Shown one piece after another: positions 1 to 6,477 of a DNA stretch of 16,030 bases. The stretch covers positions 1 to 16,030 of the forward strand of contig JANTGD010000034.1 in the NCBI GenBank assembly GCA_024763135.1, written 5' to 3'. A program made the position numbers and the translations under genes. Origin of the DNA: Thiotrichales bacterium. Its GTDB lineage: Bacteria; Pseudomonadota; Gammaproteobacteria; UWMA-0217. Position 1 is the first letter of the stretch; each line of letters opens with the position of its first letter. Under the pieces are notes generated by a model. It did no database searches. It worked only from the letters and a program-made list of their open reading frames with translations, and was not told the origin of the DNA.

Positions 1-128
1 CTGAGTTTAATGCGCTGCCCGAAAAAGGCCAGGCAAAACTGCTAGTAATCGATGGTGCAGGCCATATGTTCAGGGATTTATATGCCGAAGAGGTGGTAGA
101 GGCAATTGCGGCATTTATCGGACAGTAG
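1..128 (+). CDS. Alpha/beta-hydrolase family protein, C-terminal fragment
   Basis: The gene enters from outside the window, and the reading frame begins at base 3. The last 41 residues carry LLVIDGAGHMF followed by an amphipathic helix ending AAFIGQ and a TAG stop. A beta strand followed by G-x-GH with a hydrophobic residue and then a terminal helix is the usual end of alpha/beta-hydrolases, where the His of GH is the catalytic base. Substrate and subfamily cannot be told from the tail. No T-rich terminator follows. A miniature transposable element starts 57 bp downstream. Confidence 0.7.
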   Translation, partial: EFNALPEKGQAKLLVIDGAGHMFRDLYAEEVVEAIAAFIGQ

Positions 129-185
129 CCTCTCCATTCTCATATAAACGATCGTACGTCGATCACCTTGTCTCTAACAATAAAG

Positions 186-326
186 GTAACGACTCAGCGT
201 GTTTAGATTTTGGTACCTATCAAGACAATTTCGTACGGAGAATGTGAGCATATAGTTAATAGGCGACCATTCGAGTACGAACATAACGCCGAGACGGGGC
301 ATAAGATGAATACGCTGAGTTGTTAC
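186..326. mobile_element. 141-bp MITE-like hairpin element with 8-bp target duplication
   Basis: The terminal inverted repeats are GTAACGACTCAGCGT (186-200) and, read on the other strand from 326, GTAACAACTCAGCGT, so 14 of 15 match. With G-U pairs allowed the arms pair for 20 bp (186-205 with 307-326). The element is flanked on both sides by the identical octamer CAATAAAG (178-185 and 327-334), a target site duplication. A nested inverted repeat (TTCGTACGGAGAATG at 230-244 against 268-281) sits at the exact centre, so the whole unit can fold into one long hairpin. It has no coding capacity. An 8-bp duplication and ends beginning GTAA resemble the IS66 family, but the family assignment is inference. 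Confidence 0.85.
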
Positions 327-334
327 CAATAAAG

Positions 335-1004
335 TAGAGTCGGAGTACAGAGATAGAGTACTGCGCTAATGCGTGCCTGATTGTGACCCGCTAGTACATA
401 GCGGCGTAACTGTAAAGACCAGTTTGAGCTTAAACTGAATCGTAGCCCTGTTTCTTGGTGCCGTCCTGAAAGGGCTCTATCAGCGGCTTGGTGAGTGATT
501 TCGCGTTGTGACCATGAAGATGCTGTTCAAGTGGACGGCGCCGCGCGCGAATTCGTGTTCTTTGCTCGCCCAAAGAAAACGAACCAAAACAAAGGGCGTC
601 CGTCCCGGGTATTTTTGCCAGCCTGTACTCGTACATCGTCCAGTTTGAAATGACGGACTCAGCGCTTTTGTGATGCTGTGCATCAAGGCGCAGTACGTAG
701 GTAATGGCAGCATCCTTGGCAAGCACTGCAACATCGAGGCGCGGCATCACAGAATCGCCCGAAGGGTTGCCCTGTCTGCATCCCCGGCGTTGTTGCACTT
801 CCTTGGTAAGGGAACAACCATTCCCTGCGAAGTGCGCCTAGCCAGGCATGCCGAGAGGATAACTGCCTCCGTCAAGTTATACTGGGCGACGTACTGGCTC
901 TATTTAGTAGATGAGTCCGTCCTGACCCCTGCGCTAAGGACGTTTTGCAACACCCCGATTAGCGTTGGGGCATGCAGTGTTTACGGCAGCTGAGACGGTA
1001 CAGA
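335..1004. other. Intergenic stretch without a recognisable gene
   Basis: About 670 bases follow the MITE before the next convincing gene. Overlapping open frames of 84 to 122 codons exist on both strands (minus 430-798 and 480-734, plus 670-993), but none shows a family motif, a good ribosome site or clear codon bias. A small hairpin CCGCTA-gtaca-TAGCGG lies at 388-404, and a near-palindrome CAGTTTGAGCTTAAACTG at 420-437. It may be decayed coding DNA. I see no RNA gene. Confidence 0.5.
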
Positions 1005-1199
1005 TTAACCTGTGCGGGTCATATCTTGTCCGCAACACATCGGTGATTTGACCATGCCATGACCATCGGGGCATTTAGACACGGCGATTTTTTCACCGTC
1101 ATCTGTGGTGATGGTGTCGTGGGCAAGCTCTTTCTCGCAGGTTCCACAGGTGATGGTGCCGAGGCTCATGCCGCAAACTTCACATTTGTATACTGCCAT
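1005..1199 (-). CDS. Small Cys-rich desulforedoxin/zinc-ribbon-like protein
   Basis: This 64-residue protein has seven cysteines. It begins with Y-K-C6-E-V-C9-G and ends with M-C55-C56-G-Q-D-M. That is the pattern of desulforedoxin and the desulfoferrodoxin N-terminus, where CxxC plus a CC pair hold one Fe(SCys)4. Between them lie a second C18-x2-C21 and K-C43-P-D-G-H47, which could form a zinc-binding insert. The start is well supported: AGGAG (1209-1213 on the complement) lies 9 nt before the ATG. A possible -10 (TACAAT) is upstream. The protein is small and soluble with no signal peptide, so it is probably cytoplasmic. A role in electron transfer, metal binding or redox stress is inference. 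The gene is real with fair certainty; its function is unknown. Confidence 0.85.
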   Translation of the reverse strand: MAVYKCEVCGMSLGTITCGTCEKELAHDTITTDDGEKIAVSKCPDGHGMVKSPMCCGQDMTRTG

Positions 1200-1243
1200 A
1201 AGTCGTTTCTCCTAAAGAAATAAGGGCTCGTCGTGAAAAGACG

Positions 1244-1259
1244 ATTGTACACCAGTGTA
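1244..1259 (-). promoter_or_regulatory. Possible promoter -10 with dyad for the Cys-rich protein
   Basis: On the minus strand TACAAT (1244-1249) is a reasonable -10 hexamer about 45 bp before the ATG of the Cys-rich protein. It overlaps a dyad of two 5-bp arms, TACAC-ca-GTGTA (1248-1259), that could be an operator. No good -35 is visible at the usual spacing, so the call is weak. Confidence 0.3.
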
Positions 1260-1281
1260 GGGCGCCTCTCATAAATTCCAT

Positions 1282-1294
1282 ATAACGACTCAGC
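1282..1294 (+). repeat. Solo terminal-repeat-like motif ATAACGACTCAGC
   Basis: ATAACGACTCAGC matches the terminal repeat of the 141-bp element (GTAACGACTCAGC, 186-198) at 12 of 13 positions. No inverted partner or target duplication is visible nearby. It may be a one-ended remnant of the same element family. Confidence 0.4.
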
Positions 1295-1389
1295 ACAGGC
1301 GTGTTTTGCCCTGGTTCTGAGCGAGTATTTGCGCATCCCTGCCTACGAAAAATCGTTAAACGATGCACGTTTTAGAATTGCCAATAGCC

Positions 1390-1395
1390 TATAAT
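1390..1395 (+). promoter_or_regulatory. Probable -10 box before the DUF4412-like gene
   Basis: A perfect TATAAT lies 31 bp upstream of the ATG at 1427, giving a short leader that carries the ribosome site GGAGAAGG. The region 16 to 18 bp upstream of the hexamer (acgtttt) is a poor -35. Confidence 0.45.
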
Positions 1396-1426
1396 CATCG
1401 CCTTATTCATTAGTCGGAGAAGGGTT

Positions 1427-2182
1427 ATGCGAGTGCTGATTTTCATGCTGTTAACGGTACTGGGTACGGTAGCCTTGGCGGATACGGTCATCAAGGACAA
1501 AACCCCGGATGGGGGGGAAGGGACGATCAGTATTCATGATGGCTGGGCGCGCATGGATTCAGATCAATCACAGGAGTATCAAATCTGGGATCTCAACAAG
1601 GGGGTACTCTATGCGGTCTCTCCTGCGGAGCGCCGCATCATGGAAATGAAGCCCGGGGAGCACCAGGGGGCGCAGCCGGGTGTCGCAGTGAAACTTGAGA
1701 TGAAGAAAGTGGGTAAGGGGCCGAAGATCGCTGGCTATAGTACGGAAGAATATCTGGTGATGGCCAATGGCAAGCAATGTGGTAAAGAGTACATCTCTAA
1801 ACGCGCTGCCAAGAATGCGGATATTCAGCATCTGCTGGATAACACTTCGAAGCTTGCCGATTTGGCGATGATGCCGCGCGCCATGATGGGGATGTCAAAC
1901 ACGGATCCTTGCGTATTGGCGGATATGGACAAGAGTGACCATTTCAAGAAACTGGGCATTCCTTTGAAAAGTATCGACGCCGATGGTCAAGTGGATAATG
2001 AAATCGTGAGTATTGATACCAAAGCCAAACTGGACGCCAAACTGTTTGCATTGCCGTCTGACTATGAGAGAACGAACATGCAGAAAATGATGGGCGAGGC
2101 GATGCAGCAAATGCAACAGATGATGCAGAATGTACCACCCGAAGCCCAGCAGTACCTCCAGCAAATGATGCAGGGTAAATAG
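1427..2182 (+). CDS. Secreted DUF4412-like protein with Met/Gln-rich tail
   Basis: The protein has 251 residues. Residues 1-18 form a classic signal peptide (hydrophobic core, cut after ALA before DT), so the product is periplasmic or envelope-associated. The mature part opens with a strand-rich segment of the type YQIWDLNKGVLYAV, resembling proteins annotated as DUF4412, which suggests a lipoprotein-carrier-like beta fold (family link by pattern only). Two cysteines, C118 and C162, could form a disulfide. From about residue 218 the tail is a Met/Gln-rich helix with repeated QQM and MM pairs, ending at K251. The start is supported by GGAGAAGG 5 bp upstream of the ATG. A strong hairpin follows the gene. 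It appears to be monocistronic. Molecular function is unknown. Confidence 0.85.
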   Translation: MRVLIFMLLTVLGTVALADTVIKDKTPDGGEGTISIHDGWARMDSDQSQEYQIWDLNKGVLYAVSPAERRIMEMKPGEHQGAQPGVAVKLEMKKVGKGPKIAGYSTEEYLVMANGKQCGKEYISKRAAKNADIQHLLDNTSKLADLAMMPRAMMGMSNTDPCVLADMDKSDHFKKLGIPLKSIDADGQVDNEIVSIDTKAKLDAKLFALPSDYERTNMQKMMGEAMQQMQQMMQNVPPEAQQYLQQMMQGK

Positions 2183-2206
2183 CGGCGCAGCCGGTAGAGC
2201 TTGGAT

Positions 2207-2232
2207 GACGCATAGCCGCTCGGTTATGCGTC
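2207..2232 (+). terminator. Hairpin after the DUF4412-like gene
   Basis: GACGCATAGCC-gctc-GGTTATGCGTC forms an 11-bp stem with one G-U pair and a 4-nt loop, 24 bp after the stop codon. There is no T-run behind it, so it may slow polymerase or protect the 3' end rather than act as a classical terminator. Confidence 0.5.
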
Positions 2233-2319
2233 TGCGTCAGACATTGGGGTAATCATTCGGCCGAGTGAATGTTTCACGCTGTACCGATAAGACTACTACG
2301 CCCCTCCGCAAAATATCGC

Positions 2320-2325
2320 TATAAT
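2320..2325 (+). promoter_or_regulatory. Probable -10 box before the Met-heptad membrane protein
   Basis: A perfect TATAAT lies 31 bp before the ATG at 2356. It is downstream of the alternative ATG at 2269 in the same frame, so transcripts from it could only use 2356. This supports the shorter protein. The -35 region is not recognisable. Confidence 0.45.
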
Positions 2326-2355
2326 TCCATTTCACTTTGCTCAAGATTTCGGAAT

Positions 2356-3198
2356 ATGACTCAGGATACCCGCATCGTCCGTTGGACACCGCCGCTAACA
2401 GAGCGGTCCGCGCAGCCGGATTGTCACGTCGTCAATGTGGGTTTGGACTGTTTTGGGAATGCGATTCCGGAGCTCGGGACGGACTCGGGTAAGCGTAATA
2501 CACCTGAGATTGTGATGCGTCGAGATGTTCGCTTGGGCCGTAAACCCAGACGTCGTATAGCGCGCAACCAGCCATTGTCGCAGCGTATCATGCCCAGATT
2601 GTTTGAGCGGATGACCGCTTGGTTGCTGTTACCTGAAGCTGACGACCAGGCCCTCGTTGTAAAAAAACCGCTGAAGAACAAACTTCCGAGTGTAGACGAT
2701 GGCGTAACGATTGATACCCACGCAGAGGGTATCGAACAGGTATTTCGGCGCCTACATGACACATTCAATGAGCGTGAGGCACGGCTGGAAAATAAGCTGC
2801 GGTCCTTAGAGCAAAGCAAATTGTTACCGAGCGAGGCGGGTGACAAGCGCCGCTATTGGTTGTGGCCCGCAATTGCCGCCGCTGCCGCAGGCATGGGTGT
2901 GATGCTCTATATAATGGCAAGTATGCAAACGTCTATGATCGATATGTCCGGCAATATCCAGGCGATGAATCAACATATGAGCCAAATGGCCGTCGATACG
3001 CGGGGTATGGCACAGAATGTGCGGGGCATGAACGAATCCATGTATTACATGAATAACAATGTTGTGTATATGAGTGACAATGTTGCTCAGATGAATCGTC
3101 AAGTCGGCAATATGGCTCATTCAGTCGCACCAATGGGAGATGCAGCCTCAACTTTCAGCCCGGTAACAAAGTTCTTTAAGTCGTTTATGCCATTCTGA
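2356..3198 (+). CDS. Membrane-anchored protein with Met-led heptad repeat
   Basis: The protein has 280 residues from the chosen ATG; an in-frame ATG at 2269 would add 29. The first 165 residues are charged and probably cytoplasmic, with a helical segment (about 130-155) rich in E, R and L. A single membrane segment spans about 167-190 (WLWPAIAAAAAGMGVMLYIM). From M197 the sequence runs in register as ten heptads, each beginning with Met and most with V, I or M at the fifth place: MSGNIQA, MNQHMSQ, MAVDTRG, MAQNVRG and so on to M260. This predicts a long alpha-helical coiled coil outside the membrane, topology inferred. I do not recognise the family. Metal (copper) binding by the Met ladder is possible but only speculation; oligomerisation is the simpler reading. 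Neither candidate start has a clear ribosome site. Confidence 0.75.
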   Translation: MTQDTRIVRWTPPLTERSAQPDCHVVNVGLDCFGNAIPELGTDSGKRNTPEIVMRRDVRLGRKPRRRIARNQPLSQRIMPRLFERMTAWLLLPEADDQALVVKKPLKNKLPSVDDGVTIDTHAEGIEQVFRRLHDTFNEREARLENKLRSLEQSKLLPSEAGDKRRYWLWPAIAAAAAGMGVMLYIMASMQTSMIDMSGNIQAMNQHMSQMAVDTRGMAQNVRGMNESMYYMNNNVVYMSDNVAQMNRQVGNMAHSVAPMGDAASTFSPVTKFFKSFMPF

Positions 3199-3202
3199 CA
3201 GC

Positions 3203-3226
3203 TTCTTCGTACAGCTGTGCGAAGAG
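3203..3226 (+). terminator. Palindromic hairpin after the Met-heptad gene
   Basis: A near-perfect palindrome with core CTTCGTACAGCTGTGCGAAG (3205-3224) starts 5 bp after the TGA. It can form a stem with one G-U pair. No T-run follows, so its role as a terminator is uncertain. Confidence 0.4.
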
Positions 3227-3473
3227 ACAATCAACCAGCTCTCCTTATTCAAAAGTTCATTCGTTGCATAAGTTCTTATGAGTGGTGTCGCCCTCACCTT
3301 ACCCTCTTTTCTTTAGGTCTAGTACTCCATAACTCCAACAAGCGCGTTCTGAAGGATGCAGCGAGTTAGAAAGCGGTTAACCACCAGGCACGCTTTGTAC
3401 AAACGGTTGCTCCCTTCACAAAAAGCGTAACAGCGTCGATGAGTGCCCAGAGACCCGCCCACAGGGAGCATCC

Positions 3474-3554
3474 CAGATGTTATGGCTCGGTGTTGCGCCT
3501 CTTTGCAAGGACCGGGCCATAGCTGGTGAGTCGCGCCTTGATCCGTAACATCTG
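3474..3554. repeat. 81-bp imperfect palindrome upstream of norC
   Basis: CAGATGTTATGG (3474-3485) is repeated in inverted orientation at 3543-3554 (11 of 12). Allowing G-U pairs, 17 of the outer 20 positions pair in plus-strand RNA. No flanking duplication is seen. It may be a small hairpin element; it lies upstream of the predicted norC promoter. The rest of the 3199-3746 gap shows no gene. Confidence 0.5.
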
Positions 3555-3671
3555 CGGCGCTCTGTATGAAGCTTTGCTATGAATTGTCTGTGACTACTCA
3601 GTTGCCCTCTGAAATGTGTCAACTTTGCGTTAAAAAATCGACATTCACACTTGTCGACTAATCTTTTCGTC

Positions 3672-3685
3672 TTGATCTAGGTCAA
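3672..3685 (+). promoter_or_regulatory. FNR/DNR-type box upstream of norC
   Basis: TTGATCTAGGTCAA matches the TTGAT-N4-ATCAA consensus of the Crp/Fnr anaerobic regulators at 9 of the 10 conserved positions. Its centre is 68 bp before the norC start and about 36 to 40 bp upstream of the likely transcription start. That is the position from which FNR, ANR and DNR activate. The Crp/Fnr regulator encoded at 7960-8652 has the matching recognition residues, so it is the natural candidate to bind here and switch the nor genes on under NO and low oxygen. Confidence 0.85.
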
Positions 3686-3702
3686 TGCGGCACACTCATA
3701 AG

Positions 3703-3708
3703 TATCAT
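3703..3708 (+). promoter_or_regulatory. Probable -10 box of norC
   Basis: TATCAT lies 17 bp downstream of the FNR/DNR box, with no good -35 hexamer. This fits an activator-dependent promoter. The overlapping CATTAA (3706-3711) is an alternative that would put the box nearer -40. Confidence 0.5.
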
Positions 3709-3731
3709 TAAGGTGTCTACTTTCTTTTTCG

Positions 3732-3742
3732 AAAGGAGGTGA
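3732..3742 (+). promoter_or_regulatory. Near-perfect ribosome binding site of norC
   Basis: AAAGGAGGTGA matches the complement of the 16S rRNA 3' end at 10 of 11 bases. The core AGGAGG ends 7 nt before the GTG at 3747. This fixes the GTG start and predicts strong translation. Confidence 0.85.
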
Positions 3743-3746
3743 CGTC

Positions 3747-4181
3747 GTGAGCGAAATTTTCACAAAGAGCATGGCAAGAAATATTTACTATGGGGGGTCT
3801 GCTTTTTTTATTCTCTTGTTTCTCGCATTGACATTCGATACACACAATGCATTGCCCGATCGCGATAATCGAGAAGCTCTGACGTCGCAAGCTAAGGCAG
3901 GCAAGGACCTATGGGAAAAATACGACTGTATTGGTTGCCATACCTTGTTAGGAGAGGGGGCATACTTTGCGCCTGAACTGGGAAACGTCTATGAGCGTTT
4001 TGGGGAAAGTAAGGAGGCATTCATAGGTTTTATGAAAAGTAGGCCAAAAGACGGTGTGCCAGGACGTCGTAGCATGCCGCAATTTAATTTCACAGACCAG
4101 GAGTTGGATGCATTGTTTGAATTCCTGAAATACGCTGATGGCATTAACAATGAAAATTGGCCACCCAACGTTCAAGGGTAA
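3747..4181 (+). CDS. norC: Nitric oxide reductase cytochrome c subunit NorC
   Basis: NorC is the membrane-anchored cytochrome c of the cNor complex. It accepts electrons from periplasmic donors and passes them to NorB. The protein has 144 residues, the usual size. A single N-terminal membrane segment (about 9-29) anchors a periplasmic heme domain. The heme c motif is C61-I-G-C64-H65, and the likely axial Met is M110 in RSMPQF. The motifs around them (LLGEGAYFAPEL, GRRSMPQFNF, the end WPPN) are typical of NorC. The GTG start is fixed by an almost perfect ribosome site. It is the first gene of the cluster, 13 bp before norB and behind the FNR/DNR box, so it should be induced by NO through the Dnr-like regulator. 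Confidence 0.97.
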   Translation: MSEIFTKSMARNIYYGGSAFFILLFLALTFDTHNALPDRDNREALTSQAKAGKDLWEKYDCIGCHTLLGEGAYFAPELGNVYERFGESKEAFIGFMKSRPKDGVPGRRSMPQFNFTDQELDALFEFLKYADGINNENWPPNVQG

Positions 4182-4194
4182 GAGGAGATTTGAC

Positions 4195-5586
4195 ATGCAA
4201 TACGAATCACAAAATACAGCAAGACTCTATTTTATTGGAGCTATAGCGCTGTTTATCGGGCAGATACTATTCGGACTAATTATTGGGTTACAGTATGTCA
4301 TCGGCGACTTTTTGTTTCCGGAAATTCCGTTTAATGTCGCGCGTATGGTCCATACGAATCTATTGATCGTGTGGTTGCTTATGGGGTTTATGGGAGCATC
4401 TTACTACTTAGTCCCCGAAGAAGCTGGACGTGAGCTTTATTCCCCGTTTCTCGCTAAGCTCATGTTCTGGGTTTTTCTGATCGCAGGTGCGCTGACAGTC
4501 ATTGGCTACTTGTCAGTACCTTATGCCACGTTGGCGGATATTACGGGAAACGGGATTTTACCGACAATGGGTCGTGAGTTTTTAGAGCAACCCACTATCA
4601 CTAAGATAGGTATTGTCATTGTCGCACTTGCTTTCTTATATAATGTTGGAATGACGGTGCTTACAGGTCGAAAAACTGTGGTTTCATTGGTATTACTGAC
4701 AGGCTTGCTGGGGCTCGCTTTGTTGTTTCTATTTGCTTTTTACAATCCCCATAATCTTGTTCACGACAAATATTACTGGTGGTGGGTAGTGCATCTTTGG
4801 GTTGAAGGTGTGTGGGAGTTGATTCTTGCTGCAATTCTTGCATTTGTGTTGATTAAAACAACTGGATTGGATCGGGAAGTTATAGAGAAATGGTTATATG
4901 TGATTATCGCTATGACGCTGATTACTGGAATAATCGGAACCGGGCATCACTATTTCTGGATCGGGGTGCCTGGTTATTGGCAATGGTGGGGTTCAATATT
5001 TTCTGCAATGGAACCTATTCCATTTTTTATTATGACGCTATTTGCTTTTAATGCGGTCAACAAGAGAAAACGGGAGCATCCTAACAAGGCAGCTGTTCTG
5101 TGGGCGCTGGGTACTGCGGTGCTTGCATTTTTAGGTGCAGGTGTTTGGGGGTTTCTATCTACTCTTGCTCCCGTAAATTACTACACTCACGGAACCCAAA
5201 TTACTGCATCTCATGGCCATATGGCGTTTTATGGTGCTTATGTCATGGTCGTTTTAACGATCATTTCTTATGCGGTCCCCATTCTGCGGGGACAAGAAGC
5301 CAAGTCAAATGGAATGCAGGTAATGGAAATGTGGTCATTTTGGCTAATGTCGGTGTCGATGGTGTTTATCACTCTGTTTCTTACAGGCGCAGGTGTCGTG
5401 CAGGTGTATTTGCAGCGTTTTACAGATACACCTCAGCCATTTATGGTGGTACAGCAAAAAATGGAAATTTTCTATTGGTTGCGTGAGTTGTCAGGTGTAA
5501 TTTTCCTCATTGGGGCGATACTCTACGCTCTCAGTTTTCTTCCAACAAGCACGCATAAACAACAAGCATCGACTACGAGCGCTTGA
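4195..5586 (+). CDS. norB: Nitric oxide reductase catalytic subunit NorB
   Basis: NorB reduces 2 NO to N2O at a heme b3/non-heme FeB centre in the inner membrane. The 463-residue protein has the length and membrane pattern of cNorB and lacks the N-terminal extension of quinol-type qNor. All key residues are present with a constant offset of seven from the Pseudomonas aeruginosa enzyme. H53 and H342 are heme b ligands and H340 is the heme b3 ligand. H200, H251 and H252 bind FeB with E204, and E208 and E273 are the conserved acidic residues. A longer frame opens at 4138 inside norC, but ATG 4195 is preceded by AGGAGA and gives the normal N-terminus. The stop overlaps the norE start (TGATG), so the two genes are probably translationally coupled. 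Confidence 0.98.
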   Translation: MQYESQNTARLYFIGAIALFIGQILFGLIIGLQYVIGDFLFPEIPFNVARMVHTNLLIVWLLMGFMGASYYLVPEEAGRELYSPFLAKLMFWVFLIAGALTVIGYLSVPYATLADITGNGILPTMGREFLEQPTITKIGIVIVALAFLYNVGMTVLTGRKTVVSLVLLTGLLGLALLFLFAFYNPHNLVHDKYYWWWVVHLWVEGVWELILAAILAFVLIKTTGLDREVIEKWLYVIIAMTLITGIIGTGHHYFWIGVPGYWQWWGSIFSAMEPIPFFIMTLFAFNAVNKRKREHPNKAAVLWALGTAVLAFLGAGVWGFLSTLAPVNYYTHGTQITASHGHMAFYGAYVMVVLTIISYAVPILRGQEAKSNGMQVMEMWSFWLMSVSMVFITLFLTGAGVVQVYLQRFTDTPQPFMVVQQKMEIFYWLRELSGVIFLIGAILYALSFLPTSTHKQQASTTSA

Positions 5587-6182
5587 TGTCTGACGCAATC
5601 AAGTCAGAAAGAAAATCACTTAAAAAAGATCTCCCGGAGCCATTGCCGGGAGATCTCGCTATGTGGTTCTTCATCTTTGCTGAGCTATTCGTTTTTATGA
5701 TTTTTTTTGCATCGTATGCTTATGCGAGAAGTCAAAATGTCGCGCTATTTGATACGTATCAAAAAACGTTAGATAGAAATATTGGTGCTATCAATACAGC
5801 CTTTTTGATCACAGGTAGTCTATTTGTTGTGCTGTCGATGGCATGTATACATTCTGGACAAGTCAAAAAGGCGCGTGGATGGCTGGTTTTGGCGGAAGGG
5901 ATGGGGGTGGGGTTTTTATCGTTAAAAATTATAGAGTTCTCTGATAAGCTTTCCCATGGTGTTTCTTTAAGTACAAATACATTTTATATGTTCTATTTGT
6001 CGTTAACATTTTTCCATTTTCTCCACGTGATTTTAGGTATGGTGGTATTAGGTATTATGATCAAAGCGATGTCTCGTATTGAGGAATTTGGTGTTCATGG
6101 CATCGAAAGTGGGGCAGCATACTGGCATATGATTGATCTAGTATGGATAGTGTTGTTCCCGTTGGTCTATGTGATTCATTAA
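5586..6182 (+). CDS. norE: NorE, cytochrome oxidase subunit III-like accessory protein
   Basis: NorE is a small membrane protein related to cytochrome c oxidase subunit III. It is found with NO reductases and helps full activity, but is not part of the purified NorCB core. The 198-residue protein shows about five membrane segments. It has the family features PLPGDLAMWFFIFAELFVF near the start, LTFFHFLHVILGM in the middle, and the end YWHMIDLVWIVLFPLVYV. The start ATG overlaps the norB stop as TGATG, so ribosomes probably re-initiate from norB. An in-frame TTG just before it is less likely. A 168-bp palindromic element follows and separates norE from norF. Confidence 0.93.
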   Translation: MSDAIKSERKSLKKDLPEPLPGDLAMWFFIFAELFVFMIFFASYAYARSQNVALFDTYQKTLDRNIGAINTAFLITGSLFVVLSMACIHSGQVKKARGWLVLAEGMGVGFLSLKIIEFSDKLSHGVSLSTNTFYMFYLSLTFFHFLHVILGMVVLGIMIKAMSRIEEFGVHGIESGAAYWHMIDLVWIVLFPLVYVIH

Positions 6183-6236
6183 AAGAGTCGAGGAATTAAT
6201 CTACTGTTTTGAGGTGTACTTTTCCCAATGGGGCAA

Positions 6237-6404
6237 TTAAGGAGGCTCTGATTAATTTTGGCGCGAGCAGATTGTGGTGAAAGATTGTCCAGTCCAAGGC
6301 ACGGATCGGACGCAATAGCTGGATATTGCGAAGATCAGCAACGCAGAAGTGGGCGATTTTGTGCCGCAAGATGCTCGCGCCAGAATTAATCAGAGCTTCC
6401 TTAA
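6237..6404. mobile_element. 168-bp palindromic MITE-like element between norE and norF
   Basis: The 33-bp ends (6237-6269 and 6372-6404) are inverted copies with only two differences. They share the core GCTCTGATTAATT and GGCGCGAGCA. The outermost TTAA on each side could be a 4-bp target duplication around a 160-bp element, or part of the repeat. Pairing of plus-strand RNA continues to 6291/6350: 44 Watson-Crick pairs, 8 G-U pairs and 3 mismatches in 55 positions. At the exact centre is a perfect hairpin CGCAATA-gctgga-TATTGCG (6311-6330). There is no coding capacity. A read-through norE-norF transcript would contain this long hairpin. I cannot name the family. Confidence 0.85.
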
Positions 6405-6477
6405 AGTTAGTTCTTGGTGTTGTTTTGGGTTGTACAGTTGGGTAGGGTTTAAAGGTTGAGAACCGATAAGTTGATAT

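Noticed and set aside
987..1001. GCAGCTGAGACGGTAC as a partner end for the MITE family
   Set aside because: It needs an internal shift to align with GCTGAGTCGTTAC, and no matching left end or flanking duplication is found.
2269..2355. Upstream ATG as the start of the Met-heptad protein
   Set aside because: A TATAAT box lies between it and ATG 2356, and there is no ribosome site before 2269. The longer form cannot be fully excluded.
4138..4194. Upstream ATG for norB inside norC
   Set aside because: The extra 19 residues are out-of-frame norC sequence. ATG 4195 has a good ribosome site and gives the standard NorB N-terminus.
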